Shown here: positions 24,348-31,644 of the stretch, one piece after another | Position numbering within the stretch: position 1 is the first letter of the stretch | Layout of the letters: the number at the start of each line of letters is the position of its first letter | Source: a bacterium | GTDB taxonomy: Bacteria; DYJV01; JALVYZ01 | Assembly: GCA_027037705.1 (NCBI GenBank) | Contig: JALVYZ010000237.1 | Location: forward strand, 1 to 35,277 | Length of the DNA: 35,277 nucleotides | Direction of reading: 5' to 3' | The notes under the pieces: generated by a model | Databases searched by the model: none | What the model saw: only the letters and a program-made list of their open reading frames with translations | What the model was told of the DNA's origin: nothing | Position numbers and translations under genes: made by a program

Positions 24348-24722
24348 ATGAGGGTTTGTAGGCTTGTTGTTGGGCTTAATGCTGCCGTGACGTTGTTTAT
24401 TGGGCTAGGGTTGCTCGGGTACTATGGCCTGGTTGGTGCTCTTAGGGTTCTCTTTGTCTCTTTGTTCCCTGTCTCGCTTGTTTTTGGCTCTTTTACGCTC
24501 CTCGGGCTGGTCTGTGTCCCGGTTCTCTCTGCTACATGTCTTCTCTCTGAGCGCTGGTGTAGGGGGCTGCGCCTAGTGCTCCTACTGTATATTATTGGTC
24601 TCCTTGGGTGGCTCCCCGGCGCCTTCTCCAGCGATGTACTGGGTGCCGTGGTGCTGGGGCTCCTTGTCACGGGCTTGGCTGCTGCGAGTGCTTGGTGCCT
24701 ACGCGAGGTAAGGAGAAGATAG
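24348..24722 (+). CDS. Small polytopic membrane protein
   Basis: A 124-residue protein with about four hydrophobic segments (around LNAAVTLFIGLGLLGYYGL, VLFVSLFPVSLVFGSFTLL, LVLLLYIIGLLGWLPGAF and VLGAVVLGLLVTGLAAASA) and a basic C-terminus (REVRRR). No family is recognised. ATG 24348 follows GAGGGGTGG; an upstream in-frame TTG at 24315 would add 11 residues. It stands alone just right of the CRISPR island, and its job cannot be told. Confidence 0.6.
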   Translation: MRVCRLVVGLNAAVTLFIGLGLLGYYGLVGALRVLFVSLFPVSLVFGSFTLLGLVCVPVLSATCLLSERWCRGLRLVLLLYIIGLLGWLPGAFSSDVLGAVVLGLLVTGLAAASAWCLREVRRR

Positions 24723-24779
24723 CATCGCTGGGGGCTTTCTCCCTTGGCTATAGTTCTAGCGGGTTTAGTGACGTTATGA

Positions 24780-25188
24780 TTATGCATGCCTTCTTCGGTT
24801 TGTCGTGCACTGCTCCGCCTTGGCTAGTAGTTCCTCGGGTAGCTCCGGTACAGTTGCCTCGGCCGTGGTTGGTGCTCGTGGACTGCTGTAGCGTATCTCG
24901 CGCCGTGTCCCGGGCCGGAGGTGTACTGTGTGGGGTCTTAGCACTAGCTTCCTCTTGGCTGAGTAGCGCTTCCGCGCCGAGGACCTCTAGTAGTGTTCCA
25001 AGCACCTCTAGGCCTACCCTGCTCGACTCGCCTTTCTCGAGCAATATGTCGTAGGCGGTGGGGCTTGCTAGCCATCGCTGGGCTAGGAGGAGCCTCTGCC
25101 TCTCATCCGGCTCGCCTTTGAGTGCCTTCCTTAGCGCGCTCAGGGGTATTGGGAATAGGAAGGGCGTGGCTCTCCTACCTCCCCTCGG
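24780..25188 (-). pseudogene. Frameshifted remnant downstream of the 25195 gene
   Basis: Directly after two tandem TAG codons that end the 25195 gene, the same minus frame stays open and protein-like (PFLFPIPLSALRKALKG, then QRLLLAQRWLASP and GLEVLGTLLEVLGAEALL) but has no ATG, GTG or TTG before 25044. Near 24955 this frame turns low-complexity, while the neighbouring frame becomes protein-like (KLVLRPHTVHLRPGTRREI, later PELPEELLAKAEQ) up to a stop at 24780. The simplest reading is the 3' part of a longer gene broken by stops and a frameshift. A non-standard start plus one frameshift is the alternative. Confidence 0.45.
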
Positions 25189-25194
25189 CTACTC

Positions 25195-25809
25195 CTACTC
25201 GGGTTGCGCGATGCACGGCCCCTTCTCGGACAGGTACACTACTACTCCGTCAACGTTGATCATGCCGGGGTGCTCCAGGTACTCGTCGAATACCCGGAGC
25301 CCCTCCTCAGGCCCATACGCCTCCACTAGCAGGTCTAGTACCTCGCTTATACCCTCCCCGGGGTCTAGGCATCGCTCCTCTCCACGTGTCTTCTCCTCGA
25401 GGCTTTTGCCGCTGAGTAGTAGCGAGGCAGCGTCGAGGCCAGCTATTATGGCTTCCCTTATCCTGCTTGCCGCCTGGGTTACACCTACCTGGTCACGGAG
25501 GAGGCCAGGCTCTACACAGGTCTCTACAAGTACCCTGGCCTCCTCTCCGCTGCTCACCATCTCCCCGGTTACCCTAGCCCCGGGCCTCTCGGCGCGGATG
25601 AGCAGCGCAACAGCCTCGGCGCCGCCTATGACTGCCTTGATCTCTGCGCAGGCGAGGGGCCCCTGTGTCTTAGTGCTTCTGAGGACTAGTTTCTTGAGCA
25701 CTAGTGGCCGTGGGAGTCTCTTCTCCCTAGCCATCGAGGCTATTGCGAGCAGGGCTGCCTCCAAGAGCTCTCCGCTACGGGTCTTCTCCAAGACTGGCAC
25801 CGCCTCCAC
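25195..25809 (-). CDS. Hypothetical protein, possibly a truncated longer gene
   Basis: A 204-residue alpha/beta protein with no recognised family (LVLKKLVLRSTKTQGPLA, AEIKAVIGGAEAVALLIRAE, INVDGVVVYLSEKGPC). It starts at GTG 25809 behind a clear TATA box and ends at tandem TAG codons (25195-25197, then 25189-25191), after which the frame is still coding-like. It may be an intact short protein or the N-terminal part of a decayed one. Confidence 0.6.
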   Translation of the reverse strand: MEAVPVLEKTRSGELLEAALLAIASMAREKRLPRPLVLKKLVLRSTKTQGPLACAEIKAVIGGAEAVALLIRAERPGARVTGEMVSSGEEARVLVETCVEPGLLRDQVGVTQAASRIREAIIAGLDAASLLLSGKSLEEKTRGEERCLDPGEGISEVLDLLVEAYGPEEGLRVFDEYLEHPGMINVDGVVVYLSEKGPCIAQPE

Positions 25810-25827
25810 GGTTACTAACCAATAGGG

Positions 25828-25838
25828 AAATATATAAG
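25828..25838 (-). promoter_or_regulatory. TATA box for the 25809 gene
   Basis: On the minus strand this reads CTTATATATTT, centred about 24 bp before GTG 25809, which fits a leaderless archaeal transcript. Confidence 0.7.
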
Positions 25839-25849
25839 ATTTATTGAAA

Positions 25850-26247
25850 CCATATATCGAGCTAGACTAGGCGAGCCGAGCCAGGCAGCCCAGCCAAAAC
25901 AAGAAACAAGGAAACAAAACACAAACAACACGATAAATAAGAAAACCCAGCCAGAGCATAGGAAGCAGATGAAACAAGGAAGGCATAAAACACAGCATAA
26001 GCCAAGAAACACTCCACTCAGCAAAACTGATCCCTAAGACATCCCAAGCAACCCCCAGGCTCAGAGAATTAGGAACTCCATTGCCGCCTCCTTGCACGAA
26101 CTAGCAGCTACGCCTAAGAAGATACCTGGCTCGGCGACATATTGGCTACCTAGCACCCATTCATGTAGTGCCTAACACGGGCTGGGCGAATAACAAAACG
26201 GCTCTCCAAGGTACGAGCTTCTTGCACCAAGTTCTCGTGTACTTGTT
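25850..26247. other. Gene-free DNA with C/A-rich low-complexity tract
   Basis: About 400 bp. From 25880 to 26030 the + strand is mostly A and C with little T or G. Reading frames here are low-complexity on the + strand (K, Q, N, T) and purely hydrophobic on the minus strand, so I support no gene. The composition resembles the 3' ends of cas3'' and cas10. Confidence 0.5.
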
Positions 26248-26679
26248 CTAGGGCTTCACGGGTACACCTAGCTGTTTGGCCTTACGCCTTAGTCTCTGAT
26301 CGAAGGTTGCGAGTACAGCGTTGTACTGAATAGCTACCACGAGTATGATGGCGTCGTTGAGTTCTCTGGGCTGCATGTACCCCTTCTCCAATAGGCCTAG
26401 CGCCTTATTAATGACACCTAGTGGCTCCGCGACGTATCTTGTACGTGGATTCTCTAGGTACTCATTTATCTTGGCTGCAACGAAGCCAGCCGGGACTCCT
26501 AGCTTGCGTATCATTACCCACATGTACTCGTGTAGCACTATTGGTACGACTAGTATCTCCCCAGCAGAGTCTATGAGCTCAGCGGCTTCTATGTGATGAG
26601 AGCTATCCTCAACAGTCTCGTAGACGAGTACATTGGTGTCAGGGAGCAGTGGCTTCCTCGAGGAACTCCTCAACGGCAC
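26248..26679 (-). CDS. vapC: VapC-type PIN-domain toxin RNase
   Basis: A 143-residue PIN-domain protein with all four acidic positions: D14 (PDTN), E51 (HEYMWV), D109 (LNDAI) and D127 (ATFDQRL). VapC toxins are metal-dependent RNases kept inactive by VapB. Its start overlaps the end of the vapB gene by 41 bp, the usual VapB-first order. The GTG start at 26679 gives a nine-residue basic extension before the first strand; a TTG two codons in is also possible. Confidence 0.9.
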   Translation of the reverse strand: MPLRSSSRKPLLPDTNVLVYETVEDSSHHIEAAELIDSAGEILVVPIVLHEYMWVMIRKLGVPAGFVAAKINEYLENPRTRYVAEPLGVINKALGLLEKGYMQPRELNDAIILVVAIQYNAVLATFDQRLRRKAKQLGVPVKP

Positions 26680-26866
26680 TCTCTATCTCCTCAACCGATA
26701 TACTCCTGCCAAGTCTTATGGTTAGCCTTCTGCGACGCCTAGGAATAATCTTGATAACGCCCTCTTCCTCGTCATATAGTACCTCGACTATGTCTCCCTC
26801 TCTCAGTCCGGCTTCATCTCTTACCGGAGCAGGTATTGTTACCTGATAGTTACGGGTCACCTTCAC
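26639..26866 (-). CDS. vapB: VapB antitoxin, AbrB/SpoVT type
   Basis: A 75-residue swapped-hairpin AbrB-like protein: KVTRNYQVTIPAPVRDEAGL, then REGDIVEVLYDEEEGVIKI, and a C-terminal acidic helix (SVEEIESAVEEFLEE) that would fill the toxin's active site. GTG 26866 is chosen because GAGGA lies about 6 bp upstream and the AbrB fold begins here. The frame is open to 26959, but the extension is a hydrophobic, Tyr/Trp-rich run unlike an antitoxin. It probably represses its own operon. Confidence 0.86.
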   Translation of the reverse strand: MKVTRNYQVTIPAPVRDEAGLREGDIVEVLYDEEEGVIKIIPRRRRRLTIRLGRSISVEEIESAVEEFLEEATAP

Positions 26867-26929
26867 TAAGACTCCTCTAGCCAATAGAAGGCCCCCCCAC
26901 AACCAATAATAGTAAAATTTCCGTACTAC

Positions 26930-26942
26930 TAGTATATAAATT
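26930..26942 (-). promoter_or_regulatory. TATA region of vapBC
   Basis: On the minus strand AAAATTTATATAC lies about 65-75 bp before the vapB GTG, giving a short leader. It is the only strong TATA-like element upstream. Confidence 0.5.
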
Positions 26943-27043
26943 TTCCTAGTAGGAATCATGGAACAAGCTGCCCAGATACTAAAATCCTAGCGTTGATAAT
27001 CACTGTAAGGGTCTTCACCAGTGCACTTGGAGGATGACGGACT

Positions 27044-27580
27044 GTGCCTAGTCATGGCTCCGCATTCGTTAGCGGTAGTCTTGACTCAGTGGTGCTTGTT
27101 TTGGCTGGCGTAGCGCTAGTGTTTGCCGGGGTTGACGCTGCCAGGATTGTTGCGGGCTTTGTGCTCGGGGTAGTGCTGGCGATTATGTTCTACGTGGCTG
27201 GGTTAGGCTTTGGCGTTGCTGCGGCCCTGTTGCTGGGGCTACTGGGCTTCATTATCGGCTTTGCTATGGGGTTTGTGGTGCTCCGGGTAGCGGTATCCCT
27301 CGTGGGTGGGTTCCTCCTAGCAGATATCCTTGTAGGACTGCTCCCTGCTAGGCATCTCAGCGGCCTAGCAATCCTCGTCCTAGGCATTGTTCTCGCAGCT
27401 GTGCTATACGTTGTAGCCGAGTACGTGATAGCAGCCGCCGTCGTGGCCACCGGCTCGATAATAACCTACGCTGGGCTCACGTACTGGTTCCCTACAAGCA
27501 TTGCCGCTCTAGCAGCCCTAGCTCTCTTCGTCGCCGGATTGGCTCATAACTGGTCGAGAATCAGGGCTAGAAAGGACTAG
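27044..27580 (+). CDS. Polytopic membrane protein
   Basis: A 178-residue, almost wholly hydrophobic protein with five to six membrane spans rich in G, A, V and L, ending in a basic tail (HNWSRIRARKD). GFVLGVVLAIMFYVAGLGF and LLGLLGFIIGFAMGFVVL recall the glycine-rich spans of TMEM198-like proteins, but this is weak. GTG 27044 is supported by GGAGGATGA seven bp upstream. It stands alone on the + strand between two vapBC loci, and its role is unknown. Confidence 0.65.
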   Translation: MPSHGSAFVSGSLDSVVLVLAGVALVFAGVDAARIVAGFVLGVVLAIMFYVAGLGFGVAAALLLGLLGFIIGFAMGFVVLRVAVSLVGGFLLADILVGLLPARHLSGLAILVLGIVLAAVLYVVAEYVIAAAVVATGSIITYAGLTYWFPTSIAALAALALFVAGLAHNWSRIRARKD

Positions 27581-27657
27581 GGAGCAATAAGGGATCACTT
27601 GTTTCGAGAACTAGGCGTATTCGCGGAAACTGCTATGCTGTATTTGAGGCCAAGGTA

Positions 27658-28099
27658 CTAATCGTAGTTATCGCTATTGCCTAGCGTGGGCTTATTGCTT
27701 ATCACTCTTATGCCCATCCTCGCTACTAGATCCTTCTCGTCTATTACGTCTTTATCGAATGTAGCGAAGTACCTTGCTCCTAATAGCTTGCTTGCCGCTA
27801 TGTGTAGTAGGTCTAGTGTTCGGAGCCTTAGCTCGGCTTAGAGCCGGAAAGCCAGTGACAACGCGTCGTTGAAGTCCACCTCAGCTAGATGCACCCCTGT
27901 TTCCTCGATAAGTAAAGCGCGAGGGCCAGGGGATCCTCTAGCCCGCTCTAGAGTACACCGATGCTAGCTCAAGTAGCGCTAGTCTTGATGTTACTAGTTT
28001 TTCTCCCCAGAGGCTTTGGATTAGCCTAACCGCTCTACTATGGTTAGCGTCGGCCTCGTCCATGTAGGATACTATGATGCCCGTGTCTATGTAGATCAA
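27658..28099 (-). pseudogene. vapC: Broken vapC (PIN toxin) beside intact vapB
   Basis: Minus-strand translation gives a PIN protein in pieces. Frame one has LIYIDTGIIVSYMDEADANH and later SRLALLELASVYSRAG, then stops. After an apparent shift the text continues LEDPLALAL, and after another LLIEETGVHLAEVDFNDALS. An in-frame TAA follows, and then LDLLHIAASKLLGARYFATF and DKDVIDEKDLVARMGIRVI run to the stop at 27658. Total length (about 146 codons) equals a normal VapC. TTG 28099 overlaps the vapB stop (TTGA), as in a working pair. At least two frameshifts plus a stop make decay far likelier than read error. Confidence 0.82.
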
Positions 28100-28347
28100 C
28101 GTGACCGCTCCTCCTCAAGGAGCTTGGTGAGGCCACCGTGCCTTATCCGGTACCCCTTCTTCTTGTACTCCTCTGTTTTCCGGTACACCTCTTCCCAGAA
28201 CATTACCTCTCTACGCACACTCTCTAGCCCCTTCTCGATCATTATGTTGAATGCATGCGACCTACTCCTAGCTATACCGTACCTAACCATCTTGTCCGCT
28301 AGCTCCACTAGCTCTCTCCTAACCTTGATAGACACAGTAACCGACAA
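28096..28347 (-). CDS. vapB: VapB antitoxin, ribbon-helix-helix type, now without a working toxin
   Basis: An 83-residue protein. The N-terminal strand VTVSIKVRRELVELADKMV and following helix RSRSHAFNIMIEKGLE form a CopG/MetJ-like DNA-binding fold. The C-terminal basic and acidic tail (EEYKKKGYRIRHG) would bind a PIN toxin. Start is TTG 28347. The toxin frame that follows is broken, so it is an orphan antitoxin whose DNA binding may still act on the upstream CTAGGTATAC repeats. Confidence 0.85.
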   Translation of the reverse strand: MSVTVSIKVRRELVELADKMVRYGIARSRSHAFNIMIEKGLESVRREVMFWEEVYRKTEEYKKKGYRIRHGGLTKLLEEERSR

Positions 28348-28366
28348 GCCCAGATACCCTAGTAGA

Positions 28367-28386
28367 CTAGGTATACCTAGGTATAC
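28367..28386. promoter_or_regulatory. Probable VapB operator
   Basis: CTAGGTATAC occurs twice in direct tandem, and the first 14 bp (CTAGGTATACCTAG) are a perfect palindrome. It lies about 20 bp before the TTG start of vapB. Ribbon-helix-helix antitoxins bind such paired half-sites to repress themselves. Confidence 0.65.
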
Positions 28387-28502
28387 TATATGGTTTCTCT
28401 AAACGAAGGCCTTGTGCCTCGGGGCTCACAGGAGTAAATGGGTGAGCAGAAGCAGTGCCTTAGAGGCTCCTCGCGAAGTGTATACGGTAAGTTCTTGTTA
28501 TG

Positions 28503-28775
28503 CTATATTGTTTCTAGGCCGAAGTCTCTTAGCACCTTGCTTAGTCTCCTAAGCTCTCTTAGCAGTACTTGCCCCTTCTCTGTCAGCTTGTAGCCCCTCT
28601 GCTCATCGCCTACCAGTTCTATTATTCCTCTTTGCTCTAGCTTGGCTAGTATCGGTGCTAGGCGGTTATAGGCCATGTTGGTGTAGAGTGCTATGCGTGT
28701 GGGTGGCTGGCCCGGGTGCCTATTTATCGCCTCTAGCACGTCTATGAGTATCTCTATCCTTGTTCTCCGGGGCAA
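28503..28775 (-). CDS. Winged-helix transcriptional regulator
   Basis: A 90-residue HTH_45-like archaeal regulator: RRTRIEILIDVLEAI (first helix), TRIALYTNMAYNRLAPIL (helix-turn-helix), LEQRGIIEL and RGYKLTEKGQVLLREL (wing and last helix). I start at TTG 28775 because it follows the upstream stop by 7 bp with GAGGA before it, and it begins right at the domain. GTG 28841 would add 22 proline/serine-rich residues and overlap the membrane-protein gene by 59 bp. It is last in the 29836-28503 cluster and may regulate it. Confidence 0.75.
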   Translation of the reverse strand: MPRRTRIEILIDVLEAINRHPGQPPTRIALYTNMAYNRLAPILAKLEQRGIIELVGDEQRGYKLTEKGQVLLRELRRLSKVLRDFGLETI

Positions 28776-28782
28776 CTCGGGG

Positions 28783-29379
28783 CTATCCTCGCCTAGTTGT
28801 CGCGGCGTAGCTGGCTGCGAGGAGCGAGGCCGTGGTTGCACGTAGTAGCTCCGCTACGAGTAGGAGCGTTGCACCCATGGGCTGGGTTGTTGCGAGGACC
28901 CCTACTGCTCTCAAGGCGAAGGCCGCGCCTATGACGCCTACGAGCCACTTAGCGGGTCCCTGGAACTCCTTGGAGGCATAGATAGCTGCAGCAGCCGCTG
29001 CAGCGTCGAATCCAGCTGGTATGGCCACCAGGGTTACCATGTAGAGCCCGTGTCTCTTGCCTGGGAGGGCGAGTAGCAGGAAGCCTGCTGCCGCGAAGCT
29101 AGCTGTTGCCGTGTAGGCTGTGTAGGCTAGTCTTGGGCCGCTGAGCAGCATTAGTGGCGTCCAGGCATGGCTCATGGCTAGTAATAGGAACCCGGCCACG
29201 TACTCCGGCCTAGTCGCGCCCAGCCTCGCTAGCCTCGCGAGCAACGCAGCTATATAGGCGAAGGCTGCCAAGCCCACGACGCCCGTGGCTAGTAGTACTG
29301 CCTGGTAGGCTAGTGCCAGCTCCCCGGCCAAGACCTCTCTATCCCCTTGCTCAGCGATGACGGGTCTCTGGGCGAGCAA
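28783..29379 (-). CDS. Polytopic membrane protein in the regulator operon
   Basis: A 198-residue protein with about six alanine- and leucine-rich spans (AVLLATGVVGLAAFAYIAAL, VAGFLLLAMSHAWTPLMLL, ATASFAAAGFLLLAL, VTLVAIPAGFDAAAAAAAIY and two more near the end). The plan recalls archaeal membrane sensors paired with HTH regulators; no family is recognised. TTG 29379 overlaps the upstream gene by 29 bp; TTG 29331, four bp behind GAGAGG, is a good alternative. Confidence 0.65.
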   Translation of the reverse strand: MLAQRPVIAEQGDREVLAGELALAYQAVLLATGVVGLAAFAYIAALLARLARLGATRPEYVAGFLLLAMSHAWTPLMLLSGPRLAYTAYTATASFAAAGFLLLALPGKRHGLYMVTLVAIPAGFDAAAAAAAIYASKEFQGPAKWLVGVIGAAFALRAVGVLATTQPMGATLLLVAELLRATTASLLAASYAATTRRG

Positions 29380-29836
29380 TGGGGACGTGATGGAAACAAG
29401 GCCTAATCGCTACGAGCCTTCCATCTACCCGGATAGCGCGGGGCTTAACAACCAGGCCGTGCGGCGTCTCGTAGACGTGGCCGATGACCACGACGTGTTT
29501 CCCGAGCAGCTTCTCCGCGACAAACCCTAGGGGGAGAGGCTTATCGCCTACAAGCACGCAGTGGGGGAGGACAACGATTACCCTCTCCCCGTGAGCCCCC
29601 TTCATTATTACGCCGTGGGGGGAGGCGACAACAACTACTCCGCTGACGCCGCGGAAGCCCCGGTAATAATGGCTGTGGCGAAGCACCTCGACAAAGAGTA
29701 GTGCATTCTGGGGCTTCTCCTCAGCAACCATGTTACCTACTGGCGCCTCCCCAGGGTACATCGAGTAGGCTAGCAACGGCCCAGCAGCAGCGACTAGTAG
29801 CATAGCGACTAGTAGCGCTAGCCTAGTAGGGCTCAT
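29351..29836 (-). CDS. Exported protein with signal anchor and small beta domain
   Basis: A 161-residue protein. Residues 4-24 (TRLALLVAMLLVAAAGPLLA) form a signal peptide or anchor. The rest is strand-rich (SGVVVVASPHGVIM, ERVIVVLPHCVLVGDK, KHVVVIGHVYETPHGLVV, KPRAIRVDGRLVAI) with the sequence of a small barrel such as an OB fold. Several histidines and two cysteines lie in the exported part. It is followed by the membrane protein and the regulator on the same strand and preceded by a His-rich exported protein, so the four probably work together at the cell surface. Function unknown. Confidence 0.65.
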   Translation of the reverse strand: MSPTRLALLVAMLLVAAAGPLLAYSMYPGEAPVGNMVAEEKPQNALLFVEVLRHSHYYRGFRGVSGVVVVASPHGVIMKGAHGERVIVVLPHCVLVGDKPLPLGFVAEKLLGKHVVVIGHVYETPHGLVVKPRAIRVDGRLVAIRPCFHHVPIARPETRHR

Positions 29837-29927
29837 AGCCTAGACCCCATCCACGGGGCAGGGTAAGTGCGTAGCTTTTGGGTAAAAACATGGTCGGGCA
29901 GAGTACCTGGTCATTGATGCCTCGGGC

Positions 29928-30431
29928 TTAGCCTTGGCTCCAGACCCTTGTCTCGTGCTCAACTATCTTTACTACCTTGTTATTGACCAGGTCTACCACT
30001 ACTAGTGCTGCTCCATGTGTGTTCCCGTTCTTCTCCCTTAGTACTACTATTGCCTTAACGGCGTGCAGCGTCACTGTGCCGTCGCCCTCGACAACTCCCT
30101 GTATCACCGGCTTTATCGCGGTGATGTTGTAGCCCTCGTTGAGCAGCGCGGCGGTGCGGTTGTCGCTCATGAGTATCTCTAGCACGTGTTGCTTGAACTC
30201 ATCGCTTAGCACTAGGCGTGGCCCATGATGCTTTGCCCAGGGCTCGTGCCTCGGCGGATGGGCTGCTTGGCCGTGGTGCCAAGGCCCTGGTCGGTGATGC
30301 GTTGGGATCATTGGTGACCAGGTGTTTGCTGCTTTTCCTGGCTTTGTTGCTGCTGTGTACGCGTACGCTGCTACCCCGAAGGCAACTAGTGCAGCCACAG
30401 CTATTGCTGCGAGGAGTACGTGTCTCTCCAT
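29928..30431 (-). CDS. His-rich exported protein
   Basis: A 167-residue protein. MERHVLLAAIAVAALVAFGV is a signal peptide or anchor; I therefore start at ATG 30431, although the frame is open to 30500. A linker with about ten histidines among prolines (HHRPGPWHHGQAAH, PPRHEPWAKHHGP) follows and looks metal-binding. The C-terminal domain (DEFKQHVLEILMSDNRTAALL, later HAVKAIVVLREKNG and LVVVDLVNNKVVKIVEHE) resembles small secreted PepSY-like or cystatin-like folds; this is weak. It leads the minus-strand cluster down to the regulator. A role in envelope metal binding is inference. Confidence 0.65.
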   Translation of the reverse strand: MERHVLLAAIAVAALVAFGVAAYAYTAATKPGKAANTWSPMIPTHHRPGPWHHGQAAHPPRHEPWAKHHGPRLVLSDEFKQHVLEILMSDNRTAALLNEGYNITAIKPVIQGVVEGDGTVTLHAVKAIVVLREKNGNTHGAALVVVDLVNNKVVKIVEHETRVWSQG

Positions 30432-30531
30432 ACCCGGGCTCACCTTTCTGCCTCTGCTCGTGTATACTCTGATCGGCGCGGCTATAAGCTGGGGACTCAC
30501 TAGTGGTGCGCAAAGAATAAAAGGAGAAGGT

Positions 30532-31644
30532 GTGGAGCGATGCGTTCGAGATAATTATGGCTCTTTTGGCCCCGGTTATCCTGGAGCGTGGCTCTCCTTG
30601 GGTAACGGGTTGTGGGAGAGACTGGTCTACGCTGCTAAAAGGCTTATTGGCCTGCGTAAACCCGTTACGAGGGATATGTTTGAGCGCCGCCTCTATCTCT
30701 GGCCACAGGATTTCCGCGTAACGGAGCTAGGAGGCCGCGAGCCATATGCTGCTTTCAACCCTGGCGCTATCCTTGAGCGCGACGAGCTGCTAGTCTTCCC
30801 CCGGCTCGTGACTGGCTACTTCTGGTACACCTCTGTGATAGGGTTCGTGCGCCTCGGGCTCAGCGAGGTCCTCGAGGCCCGTGTCGAGAAGCCGTTGTGG
30901 ACGAGGATAGTTGTGCACCCCTCTACGAGACGCGACCTAGCTGGGTGCGAGGACCCAAGGGTTAGTAGAATCAGGGACAAGTACTATGTCCTATACACAG
31001 CGCTGGAGCCTTATCGTGACCGGCTACACGCGATCAACGCTTACTCTGCTCAGGGAGTAGCAGTGCTCAGCGAGAACCTAGCCCTGGAGGAGAAGCACGT
31101 CATAGACATAGTTGATGAGAAGGGTAACCGCCACCCCGTCGACGAGGTCAAGGACTCGGCCCTACTAGGCGAGGAGAGAAATGGTTTCTGGATGCTAACG
31201 AGGCCAGTAATAGGGGGCGTGGCTGCCTCGTGGCGCGGCTTCCTGGACACGGAGCAGTGGATTATCCGGGCCGAGACGTTGGAGCCCGTGCTGCTCCCCG
31301 AGCCCTGGGAGTACAAGACCGGGTGGTCGACGAACGCGGTCAGGATAGGGAGTGATGAGTACCTGGTGGCGTGGCATGGTGTTGGCAGGGACCTAGTATA
31401 CCGGACCGGGTTCGCCGTCGTGGATAAGGAGGGCTCGCTGAGAGCGATAACCGATTACCTATTAGAGCCTAGGACTGTGCAGGAGTTCTCCGGCGAGAGA
31501 CCCGGGGTAATCTTTGGCTGTGGCCTAGTAAGGCACAGCGAACTACTATTATTCATTGGTGGTGTCGCTGATACCGGGATAGGGGTCTACGTAGCCGAGA
31601 TAGACAAGGTAATGGAGAACATGAAGTGGCTACAGAGAAGCTAG
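30532..31644 (+). CDS. GH130-like beta-propeller glycosidase/phosphorylase
   Basis: A 370-residue protein with the five-bladed propeller features of the GH130/GH43/GH32 group. AAFNPGAI near the start and CEDPRVSRIRDKYYVLYTAL (the EDPR motif followed by the xKYYxxYTA strand) match GH130. KTGWSTNAVRI and the ending GCGLVRHSELLLFIGGVADT fit the later blades. GH130 enzymes phosphorolyse or hydrolyse beta-mannosides. GTG 30532 follows AGGAGAAGG and is the sensible start; upstream codons overlap the opposite-strand gene. It converges with the alpha-mannosidase gene and the two overlap by 4 bp, which links it to mannose-containing substrates by context. Confidence 0.8.
   Translation: MERCVRDNYGSFGPGYPGAWLSLGNGLWERLVYAAKRLIGLRKPVTRDMFERRLYLWPQDFRVTELGGREPYAAFNPGAILERDELLVFPRLVTGYFWYTSVIGFVRLGLSEVLEARVEKPLWTRIVVHPSTRRDLAGCEDPRVSRIRDKYYVLYTALEPYRDRLHAINAYSAQGVAVLSENLALEEKHVIDIVDEKGNRHPVDEVKDSALLGEERNGFWMLTRPVIGGVAASWRGFLDTEQWIIRAETLEPVLLPEPWEYKTGWSTNAVRIGSDEYLVAWHGVGRDLVYRTGFAVVDKEGSLRAITDYLLEPRTVQEFSGERPGVIFGCGLVRHSELLLFIGGVADTGIGVYVAEIDKVMENMKWLQRS

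Noticed and set aside
25815-26097. Two overlapping minus-strand frames rich in F, L, C and W
   Set aside because: They are what a C/A-rich + strand gives when read on the other strand; two frames at once and no start signals.
30322-30531. N-terminal extension of the GH130-like gene
   Set aside because: It is antisense to the start of the His-rich protein gene; GTG 30532 has a good ribosome site.
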